Of a stretch of DNA of 64,000 nucleotides, positions 47,900 through 55,750 are shown piece after piece. A model generated the notes under the pieces. That model searched no databases. It worked only from the letters and a program-made list of their open reading frames with translations, and was not told where the DNA came from. A program made the translations under genes and the position numbers. Origin of the DNA: Paenacidovorax caeni (GTDB lineage: Bacteria > Pseudomonadota > Gammaproteobacteria > Burkholderiales > Burkholderiaceae_C); the NCBI RefSeq assembly GCF_001298675.1, contig NZ_CYIG01000007.1, forward strand, positions 1 through 64,000. The letters run 5' to 3'. Every line of letters starts with the position of its first letter. The stretch's first letter is position 1.

Positions 47900-47976
47900 A
47901 GTCTCGGGGTCTTTGTGCGCCATGGCGGCGGCTTGGCGCGACAATCCTCGCGGTTGCCGCTGAACAGGGGACGCGC

Positions 47977-48573
47977 ATGCACAACACCACCACCGCCGAG
48001 ATCGCCAACGCCGCCGCCCGCCTGGTGGTGGAGGAGGGGCTTGATTGGGGCTCGGCCAAGCGCCGTGCCGTGCGCGATCTGGGACTGCCCGGCCGCACGG
48101 CGCTACCGGACAATGACCAGGTCGAGGATGCGGTGCGCGAGTACATCGCACTGTTTTGCGCCGACACCCAGCCGGGTGAGCTGCTGGCGCTGAGACGCCT
48201 GGCGCTGGAGTGGATGGAGCGGCTGTCGGCCTTTCGCCCACATCTCACAGGTGCTGTCTGGCATGGCACAGCCACGCGGCTCTCTGATATTTACCTGCAG
48301 TTGTTCTGTGATGACTGCAAATCCGCCGAAATTGCCCTGATAGACCACCATGTGGACTACGAGCCGCGCACGGTCACGGGCTTTCATGGCGAGAGCGTGG
48401 AGGCGCTGACGCTGGGCGCCAAGTGTCCCGCGTTGCAGACCATGGTGGGCGTGCATCTGCTGGTCTACGACCTGGACGACCTGCGGGGCGCATTGCGCCC
48501 TGATTCTCGGGGGCGGCTGCCGCGCGGTGACATCGAAGCCGTGCGTCGGTTGGTGCAGGAGGTTGCAGCATGA
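47977..48573 (+). CDS. Conserved-looking protein, possible nucleotidyltransferase fold
   Basis: 198 residues from ATG 47977, preceded by AGGGGA. N-terminal helical part (about 1-75). The middle reads VWHGTATRLSDIYLQLFCDD, which loosely recalls the GSxARG-x4-SDIDL signature of minimal nucleotidyltransferases but lacks the full acidic triad. Then IALIDHHVDYEPRTV and a helical C-terminus. No signal peptide. The stop overlaps the tlpA-like ATG, so the two are coupled. Function unknown; the fold guess is weak. Confidence 0.5.
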   Translation: MHNTTTAEIANAAARLVVEEGLDWGSAKRRAVRDLGLPGRTALPDNDQVEDAVREYIALFCADTQPGELLALRRLALEWMERLSAFRPHLTGAVWHGTATRLSDIYLQLFCDDCKSAEIALIDHHVDYEPRTVTGFHGESVEALTLGAKCPALQTMVGVHLLVYDLDDLRGALRPDSRGRLPRGDIEAVRRLVQEVAA

Positions 48574-49127
48574 AGGATGCCGCGCACATTGCCACCGTTG
48601 TCAGCCCCGCGCGCAGGCGCTGGCTGTATGCCGGCGTGGCCCTGGCTGCCGCTGGTGGCGGGGCGGTGATGGCGTGGCGGCACCTGCAGCCGCATGCGCA
48701 GGAGCCAGGGCCGGAGGCGAACCTGTGGGGGCAGTCCTTTGCTTCGCTCGAAGGTGCGCCTTTGGCGATGGCTGCTTTCCGGGGACGCCCGCTGCTGCTT
48801 AATTTCTGGGCGACATGGTGCCCGCCCTGCATCGAGGAGCTGCCGTTGCTCAATCGCTTTTACGGTGAACGCAGGGCGCAGGGGTGGCAGGTGCTGGGGG
48901 TGGCGGTGGACCAACCGCCTGCCGTGCGTAAATTCCTGGAAAAACTGCCCCTGGCGTACCCTGTGGCGATTGCCACTTCTGGTGGGATGCAACTGGGCCG
49001 TGCACTCGGGAACCTGCAGGGCGGGTTGCCCTTCACGGTGGTGTTTGGTGCCGAGGGGCGCATTCGGCACCGTAAAATCGGGCAAGTTCAGGCAGAAGAT
49101 CTGTCCCGTTGGGCGGATACGGTTTGA
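48570..49127 (+). CDS. TlpA-like thiol:disulfide oxidoreductase, membrane-anchored
   Basis: 185 residues from ATG 48570. N-terminal signal-anchor about 16-36 (RRRWLYAGVALAAAGGG), then a periplasmic thioredoxin fold with active site FWATWCPPCIEELPLL near 82 (WCPPC) and cis-Pro region GGLPFTVVF near 155. Probably reduces disulfides, for instance in cytochrome c maturation; no cytochrome genes are adjacent, so the client is unknown. Confidence 0.87.
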   Translation: MKDAAHIATVVSPARRRWLYAGVALAAAGGGAVMAWRHLQPHAQEPGPEANLWGQSFASLEGAPLAMAAFRGRPLLLNFWATWCPPCIEELPLLNRFYGERRAQGWQVLGVAVDQPPAVRKFLEKLPLAYPVAIATSGGMQLGRALGNLQGGLPFTVVFGAEGRIRHRKIGQVQAEDLSRWADTV

Positions 49128-49251
49128 TCCAGATGCCCGGGTGGTGCAAATTTCCACTCCGGCGTTGATGAAAAATGGGCTCCGATGGGCGAAATAGGAT
49201 GGAATTGGAGTACATTCGCGCCCTATTCCGTTTTTAGCCGTTGGAGATCCC

Positions 49252-49713
49252 ATGGATTTGCGAAAACTCAAGACCCTGATTGACCTGGTGTCCGAATCGA
49301 ATGTGTCGGAGCTGGAAATCACCGAGGCAGAGGGCAAGGTGCGCATCGTCAAGGGCGGCGGCGCGGTCGTGCAGCAGTTCGTCGCGGCGCCCATGCAGGC
49401 ACCGGTGGCACAGGCACCTGCCGCGGCTGCGGGCGCAGCCGTCCCCGAGCTGCCCGCGCCGGCTGCTGCCGCGCCGGCCGGCCATGTCGTCAAGTCGCCC
49501 ATGGTTGGCACGTTCTACCGGGCAGCGAGCCCTGGCGCCAAGCCCTTCGTGGACGTAGGCAGCCAAGTTAAAGAGGGTGATACTGTCTGCATCATTGAGG
49601 CCATGAAGATCCTCAACGAGATCGAGGCCGACAAGTCGGGCACGGTCACCCGCATCCTGGGCGAGAACGGCCAGGCGGTTGAATACGGTCAGCCGCTGTT
49701 CGTCATCGAGTGA
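49252..49713 (+). CDS. accB: Biotin carboxyl carrier protein of acetyl-CoA carboxylase
   Basis: 153 residues from ATG 49252. N-terminal helical region, Ala/Pro-rich linker about 45-80, and C-terminal biotinyl domain about 80-153 with [17 protein letters not shown] near 118, the Lys of AMK being biotinylated (AMKI rather than the usual AMKM). Carries CO2 to the transferase. accC follows in the same direction after 108 bp. Confidence 0.96.
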   Translation: MDLRKLKTLIDLVSESNVSELEITEAEGKVRIVKGGGAVVQQFVAAPMQAPVAQAPAAAAGAAVPELPAPAAAAPAGHVVKSPMVGTFYRAASPGAKPFVDVGSQVKEGDTVCIIEAMKILNEIEADKSGTVTRILGENGQAVEYGQPLFVIE

Positions 49714-49821
49714 GGATGGGGCGCCGCCGCGGGCGGCCTGGCGGCATCTTTCTTCTTTCGCGGAAGGTGCTGCGCCTGTTTCATGCATCGTTCTTGAGGC
49801 GATGCGACATGGAAAACGGAT

Positions 49822-51171
49822 ATGTTTAAAAAAATCCTCGTTGCCAATCGCGGCGAAATTGCCTTGCGCATCCAGCGCGCATGCCGCGAGCTGGGCGTGA
49901 AGGCCGTGATGGTCTATTCCGAGGCCGACCGCGATGCCAAGTACGTCAAGCTGGCCGAAGAGGCGGTGTGTATTGGCCCGGCGCCCTCGCCGCTGTCATA
50001 CCTGAACATGCCCGCCATCATCTCGGCGGCCGAAGTGACCGATGCCGAGGCGATCCACCCCGGCTACGGCTTCCTGGCGGAAAACGCCGACTTCGCTGAG
50101 CGCGTGGAAAAGAGCGGCTTCCAATTCATTGGCCCTTCGCCCGAGTCGATCCGCATCATGGGCGACAAGGTGTCGGCCAAGCAGGCCATGATCCGTGCCG
50201 GCGTGCCTTGCGTGCCTGGCTCCGAGGGCGAGTTGCCCGATGATCCTGTGCAAATCCGCCGCATTGCCAAGGCGATCGGCTATCCCGTCATCATCAAGGC
50301 GGCGGGCGGTGGCGGTGGGCGCGGCATGCGCGTGGTGCATACCGAGGCGGCGCTGGTCAATGCGGTACAGATGACCAAGGCCGAGGCAGGCGTGGCGTTC
50401 GGCAACCCGGCCGTTTACATGGAGAAGTACCTCCAGAACCCGCGCCATATTGAAATCCAGGTGATGGCGGACAAGTTCAAGAACGCCGTGTACCTGGGCG
50501 AGCGCGACTGCTCCATGCAGCGCCGCCACCAGAAGGTGATCGAGGAAGCGCCGGCACCGGGAATTCCGCGCAAGCTGATTGAGCGCATTGGCGAGCGCTG
50601 CGTAGCCGCGTGCAAGAAGATCGGCTATCGGGGTGCGGGCACGTTTGAGTTCCTGTACGAAAACGGCGAGTTCTACTTCATCGAGATGAACACGCGCGTG
50701 CAGGTGGAGCATCCGGTGACCGAGATGATCACGGGCGTGGACATTGTGAAGACGCAGATCATGGTGGCTGCCGGGGAGAAGCTGCCCTTCACCCAGCGTC
50801 AGATCGAGATCCGCGGCCATGCCATCGAGTGCCGCGTGAACGCCGAGGACCCGTACAAGTTCACCCCGTCGCCGGGGCGCATCACCATGTGGCATGTGCC
50901 GGGTGGTCCGGGCGTGCGTGTGGACTCGCATGTCTACAACAACTACTTCGTGCCACCCAACTATGACTCGATGATTGGCAAGATCATCGTGCATGGCGAT
51001 ACGCGCGACCAGGCGCTGGCCCGCATGCGCACGGCGTTGTCCGAGACCGTGGTCGAGGGCATCAGCACCAACGTGCCGCTGCACCAGGAACTGATGGTGG
51101 ATGCGAATTTCATCACGGGTGGCACCAACATCCATTACCTGGAAGAGTGGCTGTCCCAGCACAAGCGCTGA
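49822..51171 (+). CDS. accC: Biotin carboxylase subunit of acetyl-CoA carboxylase
   Basis: 449 residues from ATG 49822. ATP-grasp enzyme: [20 protein letters not shown] at the start, [16 protein letters not shown] near 75, [14 protein letters not shown] near 160, [12 protein letters not shown] near 235, and [18 protein letters not shown] near 287. Carboxylates biotin on AccB. Ends before a strong terminator. Confidence 0.98.
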   Translation: MFKKILVANRGEIALRIQRACRELGVKAVMVYSEADRDAKYVKLAEEAVCIGPAPSPLSYLNMPAIISAAEVTDAEAIHPGYGFLAENADFAERVEKSGFQFIGPSPESIRIMGDKVSAKQAMIRAGVPCVPGSEGELPDDPVQIRRIAKAIGYPVIIKAAGGGGGRGMRVVHTEAALVNAVQMTKAEAGVAFGNPAVYMEKYLQNPRHIEIQVMADKFKNAVYLGERDCSMQRRHQKVIEEAPAPGIPRKLIERIGERCVAACKKIGYRGAGTFEFLYENGEFYFIEMNTRVQVEHPVTEMITGVDIVKTQIMVAAGEKLPFTQRQIEIRGHAIECRVNAEDPYKFTPSPGRITMWHVPGGPGVRVDSHVYNNYFVPPNYDSMIGKIIVHGDTRDQALARMRTALSETVVEGISTNVPLHQELMVDANFITGGTNIHYLEEWLSQHKR

Positions 51172-51192
51172 TAGTCTCGCCTCCATGGCCCC

Positions 51193-51234
51193 GCTGGCCT
51201 GCGCGTTTGCGCACAGGCCAGCTTTTCGTTTTTT
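51193..51234 (+). terminator. Rho-independent terminator after accC
   Basis: GCTGGCCTG (51193-51201) pairs with CAGGCCAGC (51214-51222), with an inner CGC/GCG extension, followed by TTTTCGTTTTTT. It separates accBC from prmA. Confidence 0.88.
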
Positions 51235-51246
51235 CCGGAGCTGCCG

Positions 51247-52134
51247 ATGTTTGAATTGAGCCTGCTGTGTCCAGAAGACAGGGTGGAAGACCTGAGCGAC
51301 GCCCTGGACGCTCTGGATGCCCTGAGCGTGTCGGTGGAAGACGCCGACGCGCAGACCGAGGCGGAACAGGCCCTGTTCGGCGAGCCCGGCATGCCGCCGC
51401 CGCGCGAAGGCTGGCAGCGCAGCCGCATCGTCGCCCTGTTTGTCGCCCGCGAGGGGGCCGAGGAAGCGCAGCGGCTCCTGCAAGCCCAGGAATTCTTCGC
51501 TGGCTGCGAGGTGCTGGGTATCGCCCCGGTGGCGGACCAGGACTGGGTGCGCCTGACGCAGTCACAGTTCGCCCCGGTGGAGATCACGCCAGACTTCTGG
51601 ATCGTGCCGACCTGGCACGACCTGCCACCCCAGGCGCGCACCAGTATCCGTCTCGACCCGGGCCTGGCCTTTGGCACGGGCACGCACCCCACCACGCGCA
51701 TGTGCCTGCGCTGGATCGCACGTCAGAGTGGCACCCAGGGGCTGGGGCGCGTGCTGGACTATGGCTGCGGCTCGGGCATCCTGGCCATTGGCGCCGCCAA
51801 GCACGGTGCCGTGGACATCGACGCGGTTGATATCGACCCTGCTGCTGTGGAGTCCACCCGGCTCAATGCGCAAGCCAATGGCGTGCAGCTGCACGCCGGA
51901 CTGCCCGAGCAGGCCCAGGGGCTGTACCAGACCGTACTGGCCAATATCCTGGCCACGCCCCTCAAGGTGCTGGCGCCGCTGCTGTGCGCCCACGTGGCGC
52001 AGGGCGGTCACCTGGTGCTGGCCGGGATTCTGGAGCGGCAGGCTGAGGAACTGCAGCAGGCCTACGCGCCCTGGCTACGGCTTGAGGTGGCTGACCGTGA
52101 GGATGGCTGGATCCTGATGACGGCGGTGCGCTAG
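51247..52134 (+). CDS. prmA: Ribosomal protein L11 methyltransferase PrmA
   Basis: 295 residues from ATG 51247 with CGGAG just upstream. N-terminal L11-recognition domain about 1-100, then a class I SAM domain: DPGLAFGTGTHPTTRMCL near 138, LDYGCGSGILAIGAAKHGA near 168, and NILATPLKVLAPLL near 233. Trimethylates L11. Commonly located next to accBC in betaproteobacteria. Confidence 0.95.
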   Translation: MFELSLLCPEDRVEDLSDALDALDALSVSVEDADAQTEAEQALFGEPGMPPPREGWQRSRIVALFVAREGAEEAQRLLQAQEFFAGCEVLGIAPVADQDWVRLTQSQFAPVEITPDFWIVPTWHDLPPQARTSIRLDPGLAFGTGTHPTTRMCLRWIARQSGTQGLGRVLDYGCGSGILAIGAAKHGAVDIDAVDIDPAAVESTRLNAQANGVQLHAGLPEQAQGLYQTVLANILATPLKVLAPLLCAHVAQGGHLVLAGILERQAEELQQAYAPWLRLEVADREDGWILMTAVR

Positions 52135-52172
52135 CCGCGCTCGGGGTGGTTCTTAGATCGTGACCACGTTCT

Positions 52173-52178
52173 TACAAT
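52173..52178 (+). promoter_or_regulatory. -10 box just before the zinc-ribbon/DUF3426 gene
   Basis: TACAAT ends 9 nt before ATG 52188; TTCTTA lies at 52150-52155 with 17-bp spacing. Predicts a leader of about 2-3 nt. Confidence 0.45.
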
Positions 52179-52187
52179 GCCGAGCCG

Positions 52188-53354
52188 ATGAGCCAGATCA
52201 CCTGCTGCCCCTCCTGCGGAACCAAGTTCAAGGTTGTTGCTGACCAGCTGCGCATTTCCGAAGGCTGGGTGCGCTGCGGCCAGTGCAAGGAAATCTTTGA
52301 CGCCTCGGCCCATATGCAGGCCATCGTCGTGCCGCCGCTGCTGCCGGATTTACCGCTCGAAGGCCCCCCCGCGCATGACGCTCCCCCGGCTCCCACACAC
52401 GAGCCCATCGCCCCCGTGCTGGAGGTTCCCGATCCGGTAGTCCCTGCTTTTCTTGCGGCGCCCGCACCGTCTCCCGTGGCTGTCGCCGTGGCCGAGGCCG
52501 AGCCTGCTGAGCCTCCGCAGGCCGAGGCCGATGTGCTTCCCGCGGAGGTCGTTGCGCTGGCACCCGAAGTGCCGGACGCAGCCGAGGGCAGTGATGGGAC
52601 ACAGGCGTCTACCAAGGAGGCGCAGGCATTCTCTGCACCTCTGCCCGTGGAGCCCTCGGCGCAGGAGATACCGCAAGAAGCCTGCGCCGCCGTTCCCAGC
52701 GAGCTGACCAGCGAACCGGCCAGCGATGCCGCACCTGCCACCGAGCCCCCAGCCGCGTCTGAGGCTGCTTCAGCACCTGCTGAGGCACCGCCCCAGTCCG
52801 AGAGCGATGGGCAAGATGTGGGCGGGGAGCTTCCCCCTGAGCCCGGTTTCGTGCGCGCGGCGCGGCGGCGGGCGTTCTGGCACAGCACGGGCGTGCGTCT
52901 CTTCCTGCTGTTGCTGGGCCTGGTGGCGGTGGCCGGGCTGGCGCTGCAAATGGCGGTGCACCAGCGCAATGCGCTGGCTGCTGCCCAGCCGCAACTGCGG
53001 CCCTGGCTGGAGCAGGCCTGTGCATGGCTTGGCTGCACGATCGGCCCGGACCAGCGCATTGCTGCCGTGGCGATCGACAGCTCTGGCTTCGTCAAGGCCG
53101 GGCGCGGCGACTCCTACCAATTGACGCTGGCCCTGAAAAACCTCTCTGGCGCTGCCGTGGCGATGCCCGCTGTCGAACTGACCCTGACCGATGCGCAGGA
53201 TCAGCCCGTGCTACGCCGCGTGTTGTTCCCTGCCGAGCTGGGTGCGCCGGTGGAGCTGGCGGCGCATGGCGAGTGGAGCGGCCAGACCATGGTGGTGCTG
53301 GCCGGGCCTGCGCTGCGCCTGTCGGGCTACCGCGTGCTGGCGTTCTATCCCTGA
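52188..53354 (+). CDS. Zinc-ribbon and DUF3426 membrane protein
   Basis: 388 residues from ATG 52188. N-terminal MJ0042-type zinc ribbon ITCCPSCGTKFKVVADQLRI with a second CGQC pair near 31-34. A long acidic Pro/Ala-rich linker (about 50-215), one TM helix about 240-260 (LFLLLLGLVAVAGLALQMAV), and a periplasmic DUF3426 domain to the end (LRPWLEQACAWLGCTIG). Function unproven in the family. Sits between prmA and a PfkB kinase. Confidence 0.85.
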   Translation: MSQITCCPSCGTKFKVVADQLRISEGWVRCGQCKEIFDASAHMQAIVVPPLLPDLPLEGPPAHDAPPAPTHEPIAPVLEVPDPVVPAFLAAPAPSPVAVAVAEAEPAEPPQAEADVLPAEVVALAPEVPDAAEGSDGTQASTKEAQAFSAPLPVEPSAQEIPQEACAAVPSELTSEPASDAAPATEPPAASEAASAPAEAPPQSESDGQDVGGELPPEPGFVRAARRRAFWHSTGVRLFLLLLGLVAVAGLALQMAVHQRNALAAAQPQLRPWLEQACAWLGCTIGPDQRIAAVAIDSSGFVKAGRGDSYQLTLALKNLSGAAVAMPAVELTLTDAQDQPVLRRVLFPAELGAPVELAAHGEWSGQTMVVLAGPALRLSGYRVLAFYP

Positions 53355-53380
53355 TTTTTCATTCACTGGACACACAAAAA

Positions 53381-54277
53381 ATGGCAGCGTTGATTTGCGG
53401 ATCCCTGGCGTTCGACACCATCATGACCTTCGAGGGGCGCTTTGCCGAGCAGATCCTGCCCGACCAGCTGCACATCCTGAACGTCTCGTTCCTGGTGCCG
53501 CAGCTGCGCCGCGATTTCGGTGGATGCGCGGGCAACATCGCCTACAGCCTCAAGCTGCTGGGCGGTGAGCCCCTGCCCATGGCCATGCTGGGCAACGATG
53601 GCGGCGACTACCTGAAGCGCCTGCAAAACCTGGGCATCAGCACCCGCCACGTCGGGCTGGCGCAGGACACCTATACCGCCCAGGCGATGATCATGACCGA
53701 CCGTGACAACAACCAGATCACGGCTTTCCACCCCGGCGCCATGATGCAGGCGCACAGCCAGCGCATCGATGCTGGCATGGGCGCGCGCCTGGCCATCATC
53801 GCCCCCGATGGGCGTGACGCGATGCTGGAGCACGCTGCGCAGTGCCATGCCGCCGGCATCCCCTTCGTTTTCGACCCGGGGCAGGGGCTGCCCATGTTCA
53901 ACGGTGACGAGCTGGCGGCTTTCGTTGCCCAGGCCAGCTGGATCACCGTCAACGACTACGAAGGCAAGATGCTGTGCGAACGCACCGGCTGGAGCCTGGA
54001 AACCCTGTCGCGCAAGGTGCGTGGCCTGGTCGTGACGCTGGGCGGTGAGGGCTGCGAGGTCTGGACGGACGGAGCCAAGACGCTGGTACCTCCTGTGGCG
54101 CCAGCGGCCGTGGTCGATCCCACGGGGTGTGGCGACGCATGGCGCGGCGCGTTGCTCTATGGCCTGGAGCAGGGCTGGCCGCTGGAGCAGTGCGCGCAGT
54201 TGGGCAACCGTGTGGGGGCGCTGAAGATTGCGCAGCGCGGACCACAGAACTACCAGCTGGACTTCGATCCCCAGTGA
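53381..54277 (+). CDS. PfkB-family carbohydrate or nucleoside kinase
   Basis: 298 residues from ATG 53381 (MAALICGSLAFDTIMTFEGR). Ribokinase fold: FGGCAGNIAYSLKLLGGEPL near 46 (PfkB signature 1), and VDPTGCGDAWRGALLYGLEQ near 245 (signature 2, catalytic Asp of GCGD, where GAGD is usual). Comamonadaceae members are often annotated as adenosine kinase-like, but substrate cannot be decided from sequence. It follows the DUF3426 gene by 26 bp. Confidence 0.85.
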   Translation: MAALICGSLAFDTIMTFEGRFAEQILPDQLHILNVSFLVPQLRRDFGGCAGNIAYSLKLLGGEPLPMAMLGNDGGDYLKRLQNLGISTRHVGLAQDTYTAQAMIMTDRDNNQITAFHPGAMMQAHSQRIDAGMGARLAIIAPDGRDAMLEHAAQCHAAGIPFVFDPGQGLPMFNGDELAAFVAQASWITVNDYEGKMLCERTGWSLETLSRKVRGLVVTLGGEGCEVWTDGAKTLVPPVAPAAVVDPTGCGDAWRGALLYGLEQGWPLEQCAQLGNRVGALKIAQRGPQNYQLDFDPQ

Positions 54278-54593
54278 GTTCGCGCTTTCCGGGAGGCGGC
54301 TGCAACGCGGCGTGACCGTGGACAGGGTCTGCGCGGGCCTGCTCTGCGGTGCGGTGCCACCCGTATCGGGTATATGGTGAAATTGGCCGCTAGCGCTTAT
54401 CCAGCAAGCGCGAGTAGCTATAAAAATAGAAGCTTTTTGCTGCTGGCGGGCGCGCTCATTCCGAGCCAGCAGCGCAGGGACGGCGCTGGCCAGTCAACGG
54501 GTTGGCCATGGCCTTTGGCCTGTGCCAGAAACAGGTTGCGCCCATCGATGCTTCGGTCTACCGAAGGGATGGGGGCTCACCAGGGGCGGCATG
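54278..54593. other. Intergenic region between PfkB kinase and calcium-loop protein genes
   Basis: 316 bp between converging genes. It holds the palindromic element at 54378-54432 and a 9-bp hairpin GCTGCTGGC (54439-54447)/GCCAGCAGC (54465-54473) without a T-run in the useful direction. The rest shows nothing I can assign. Confidence 0.6.
54378..54432 (-). repeat. AGCGCTT-type palindromic element, intergenic copy
   Basis: On the minus strand TTTTTATAGCTACTCGCGCT, TGCTGGATAAGCGCTAGCGG, CCAATTTCAC. A near-complete element with well-paired arms. Confidence 0.85.
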
Positions 54594-55694
54594 TCAAACC
54601 GCCAGGTCGATCTGCTGCATCGTGCCTGCGCCGCCGTCTTCGCGCAGGTAGGCGCTGGTGCTGCGCACCATGCCCAGCGGGTCGTTGCCGCGGGTGCGTA
54701 GCGCGAACGGCGTTTGCGTGGCAGCCAGCGAGAGTGCGCCCACACCCGCTTCCTTGAGCGACATCAGCCGTCCCGCGCCTTCGGCCTCGGGCACCCACAC
54801 CTTGAGCTGGGAGAATACGGCGTCGTTTTCGTCGATCCAGCCGTTGCCGTCGTCGTCGTGGCGCGCCAGTTCGGTGTAGCCGTTGCCGGTCGCCGGGCCG
54901 AACAGTTCGAGGCCGCTGTCGATGCGCTGGTTGCTGTTGCGATCCAGTGCCAGGTAGCCCCGGTTGCCCGACAGCAGTGGCACTTGCTCGGTCTGGCCGT
55001 CGCCGTTCAGGTCGAAGGCGAAGCGCACGCTCTGCAGCTCGGCGGCCGTGCCGTCGAAGTTGATGACCAGCGGGTCGATGGCCTGTGCGTCGCTGCCCAT
55101 GCGCAGCAGCAGGTGCGATTCCTCACGGTAGCTGCGCTGCATGCTGAGCTGCAGGTTGAAGCGGATTTCCTGCCCGTCGGCCGTGCGCACCACGCCCTCG
55201 GTGGCGTACTGGGTGGACTCGGTTTCCTCCAGCACCTCATGCTGTTCGTAGCGCAGCGCCAAGCGGGTGTTCGCATCCGTACTGGCTGCCATGTTGACGG
55301 CGGTGGACTCCTGGGACACCGACAGCCGCACGCTTTGGGCCTGCACGCCGGTCATGCGCGCGATGAGGTCGCGCACCATGCTCAGGTGCGGGGTGAGATT
55401 CTCGAAGTCGTCGGCCCCCGCGGAGCGCTCGGTGGCCGAGGCGGGTGCCTGCTGTGCCCCGCGCTGTGCCGCCGCGCGCAGGCTCGGGGCCACGGTCACA
55501 CCCGCTGGCGGGGTGTCTTGGGCCCGCATCTGCACCAGGCTTGCGGCGCCCAGGCTGGCTTGCGTGCTGCTGCGGCTGCTGGTGCTGCTGAGGGTGGTGT
55601 TGCCCACCCGCAGTTCAAGCCGCTCGCTTTGTGTGTGGGTGCGTGTGGCGCTGTGCTGGGCTTGCGCCTGCAGCGTGGATGCGGCGATTTTCAT
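54594..55694 (-). CDS. Protein with EF-hand-like/VCBS-type calcium loops
   Basis: 366 residues from ATG 55694 (MKIAASTLQAQAQHSATRTH). No signal peptide. The N-terminal ~100 residues are Ser/Thr/Gln-rich and probably disordered. The C-terminal half contains DxDxDG-like loops: FDLNGDGQTEQVPLL near 228, LDRNSNQRIDSGLELFG near 252, and HDDDGNGWIDENDAVFSQL near 280. Proteins of this type occur widely in gamma- and betaproteobacteria as uncharacterised VCBS-like proteins. Role unknown. Confidence 0.65.
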   Translation of the reverse strand: MKIAASTLQAQAQHSATRTHTQSERLELRVGNTTLSSTSSRSSTQASLGAASLVQMRAQDTPPAGVTVAPSLRAAAQRGAQQAPASATERSAGADDFENLTPHLSMVRDLIARMTGVQAQSVRLSVSQESTAVNMAASTDANTRLALRYEQHEVLEETESTQYATEGVVRTADGQEIRFNLQLSMQRSYREESHLLLRMGSDAQAIDPLVINFDGTAAELQSVRFAFDLNGDGQTEQVPLLSGNRGYLALDRNSNQRIDSGLELFGPATGNGYTELARHDDDGNGWIDENDAVFSQLKVWVPEAEGAGRLMSLKEAGVGALSLAATQTPFALRTRGNDPLGMVRSTSAYLREDGGAGTMQQIDLAV

Positions 55695-55750
55695 GGCAGG
55701 GCTCCATTGACCGATTTCTTCTTTATCGGCCGCCCGTGCGAAAAGTTGAA

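Noticed and set aside
54545-54575. CTTCGGTCTACCGAAGGGATG as another core copy
   Set aside because: It is a small CTTCGG/CCGAAG hairpin; the 16-nt core and flanking inverted repeats are absent.
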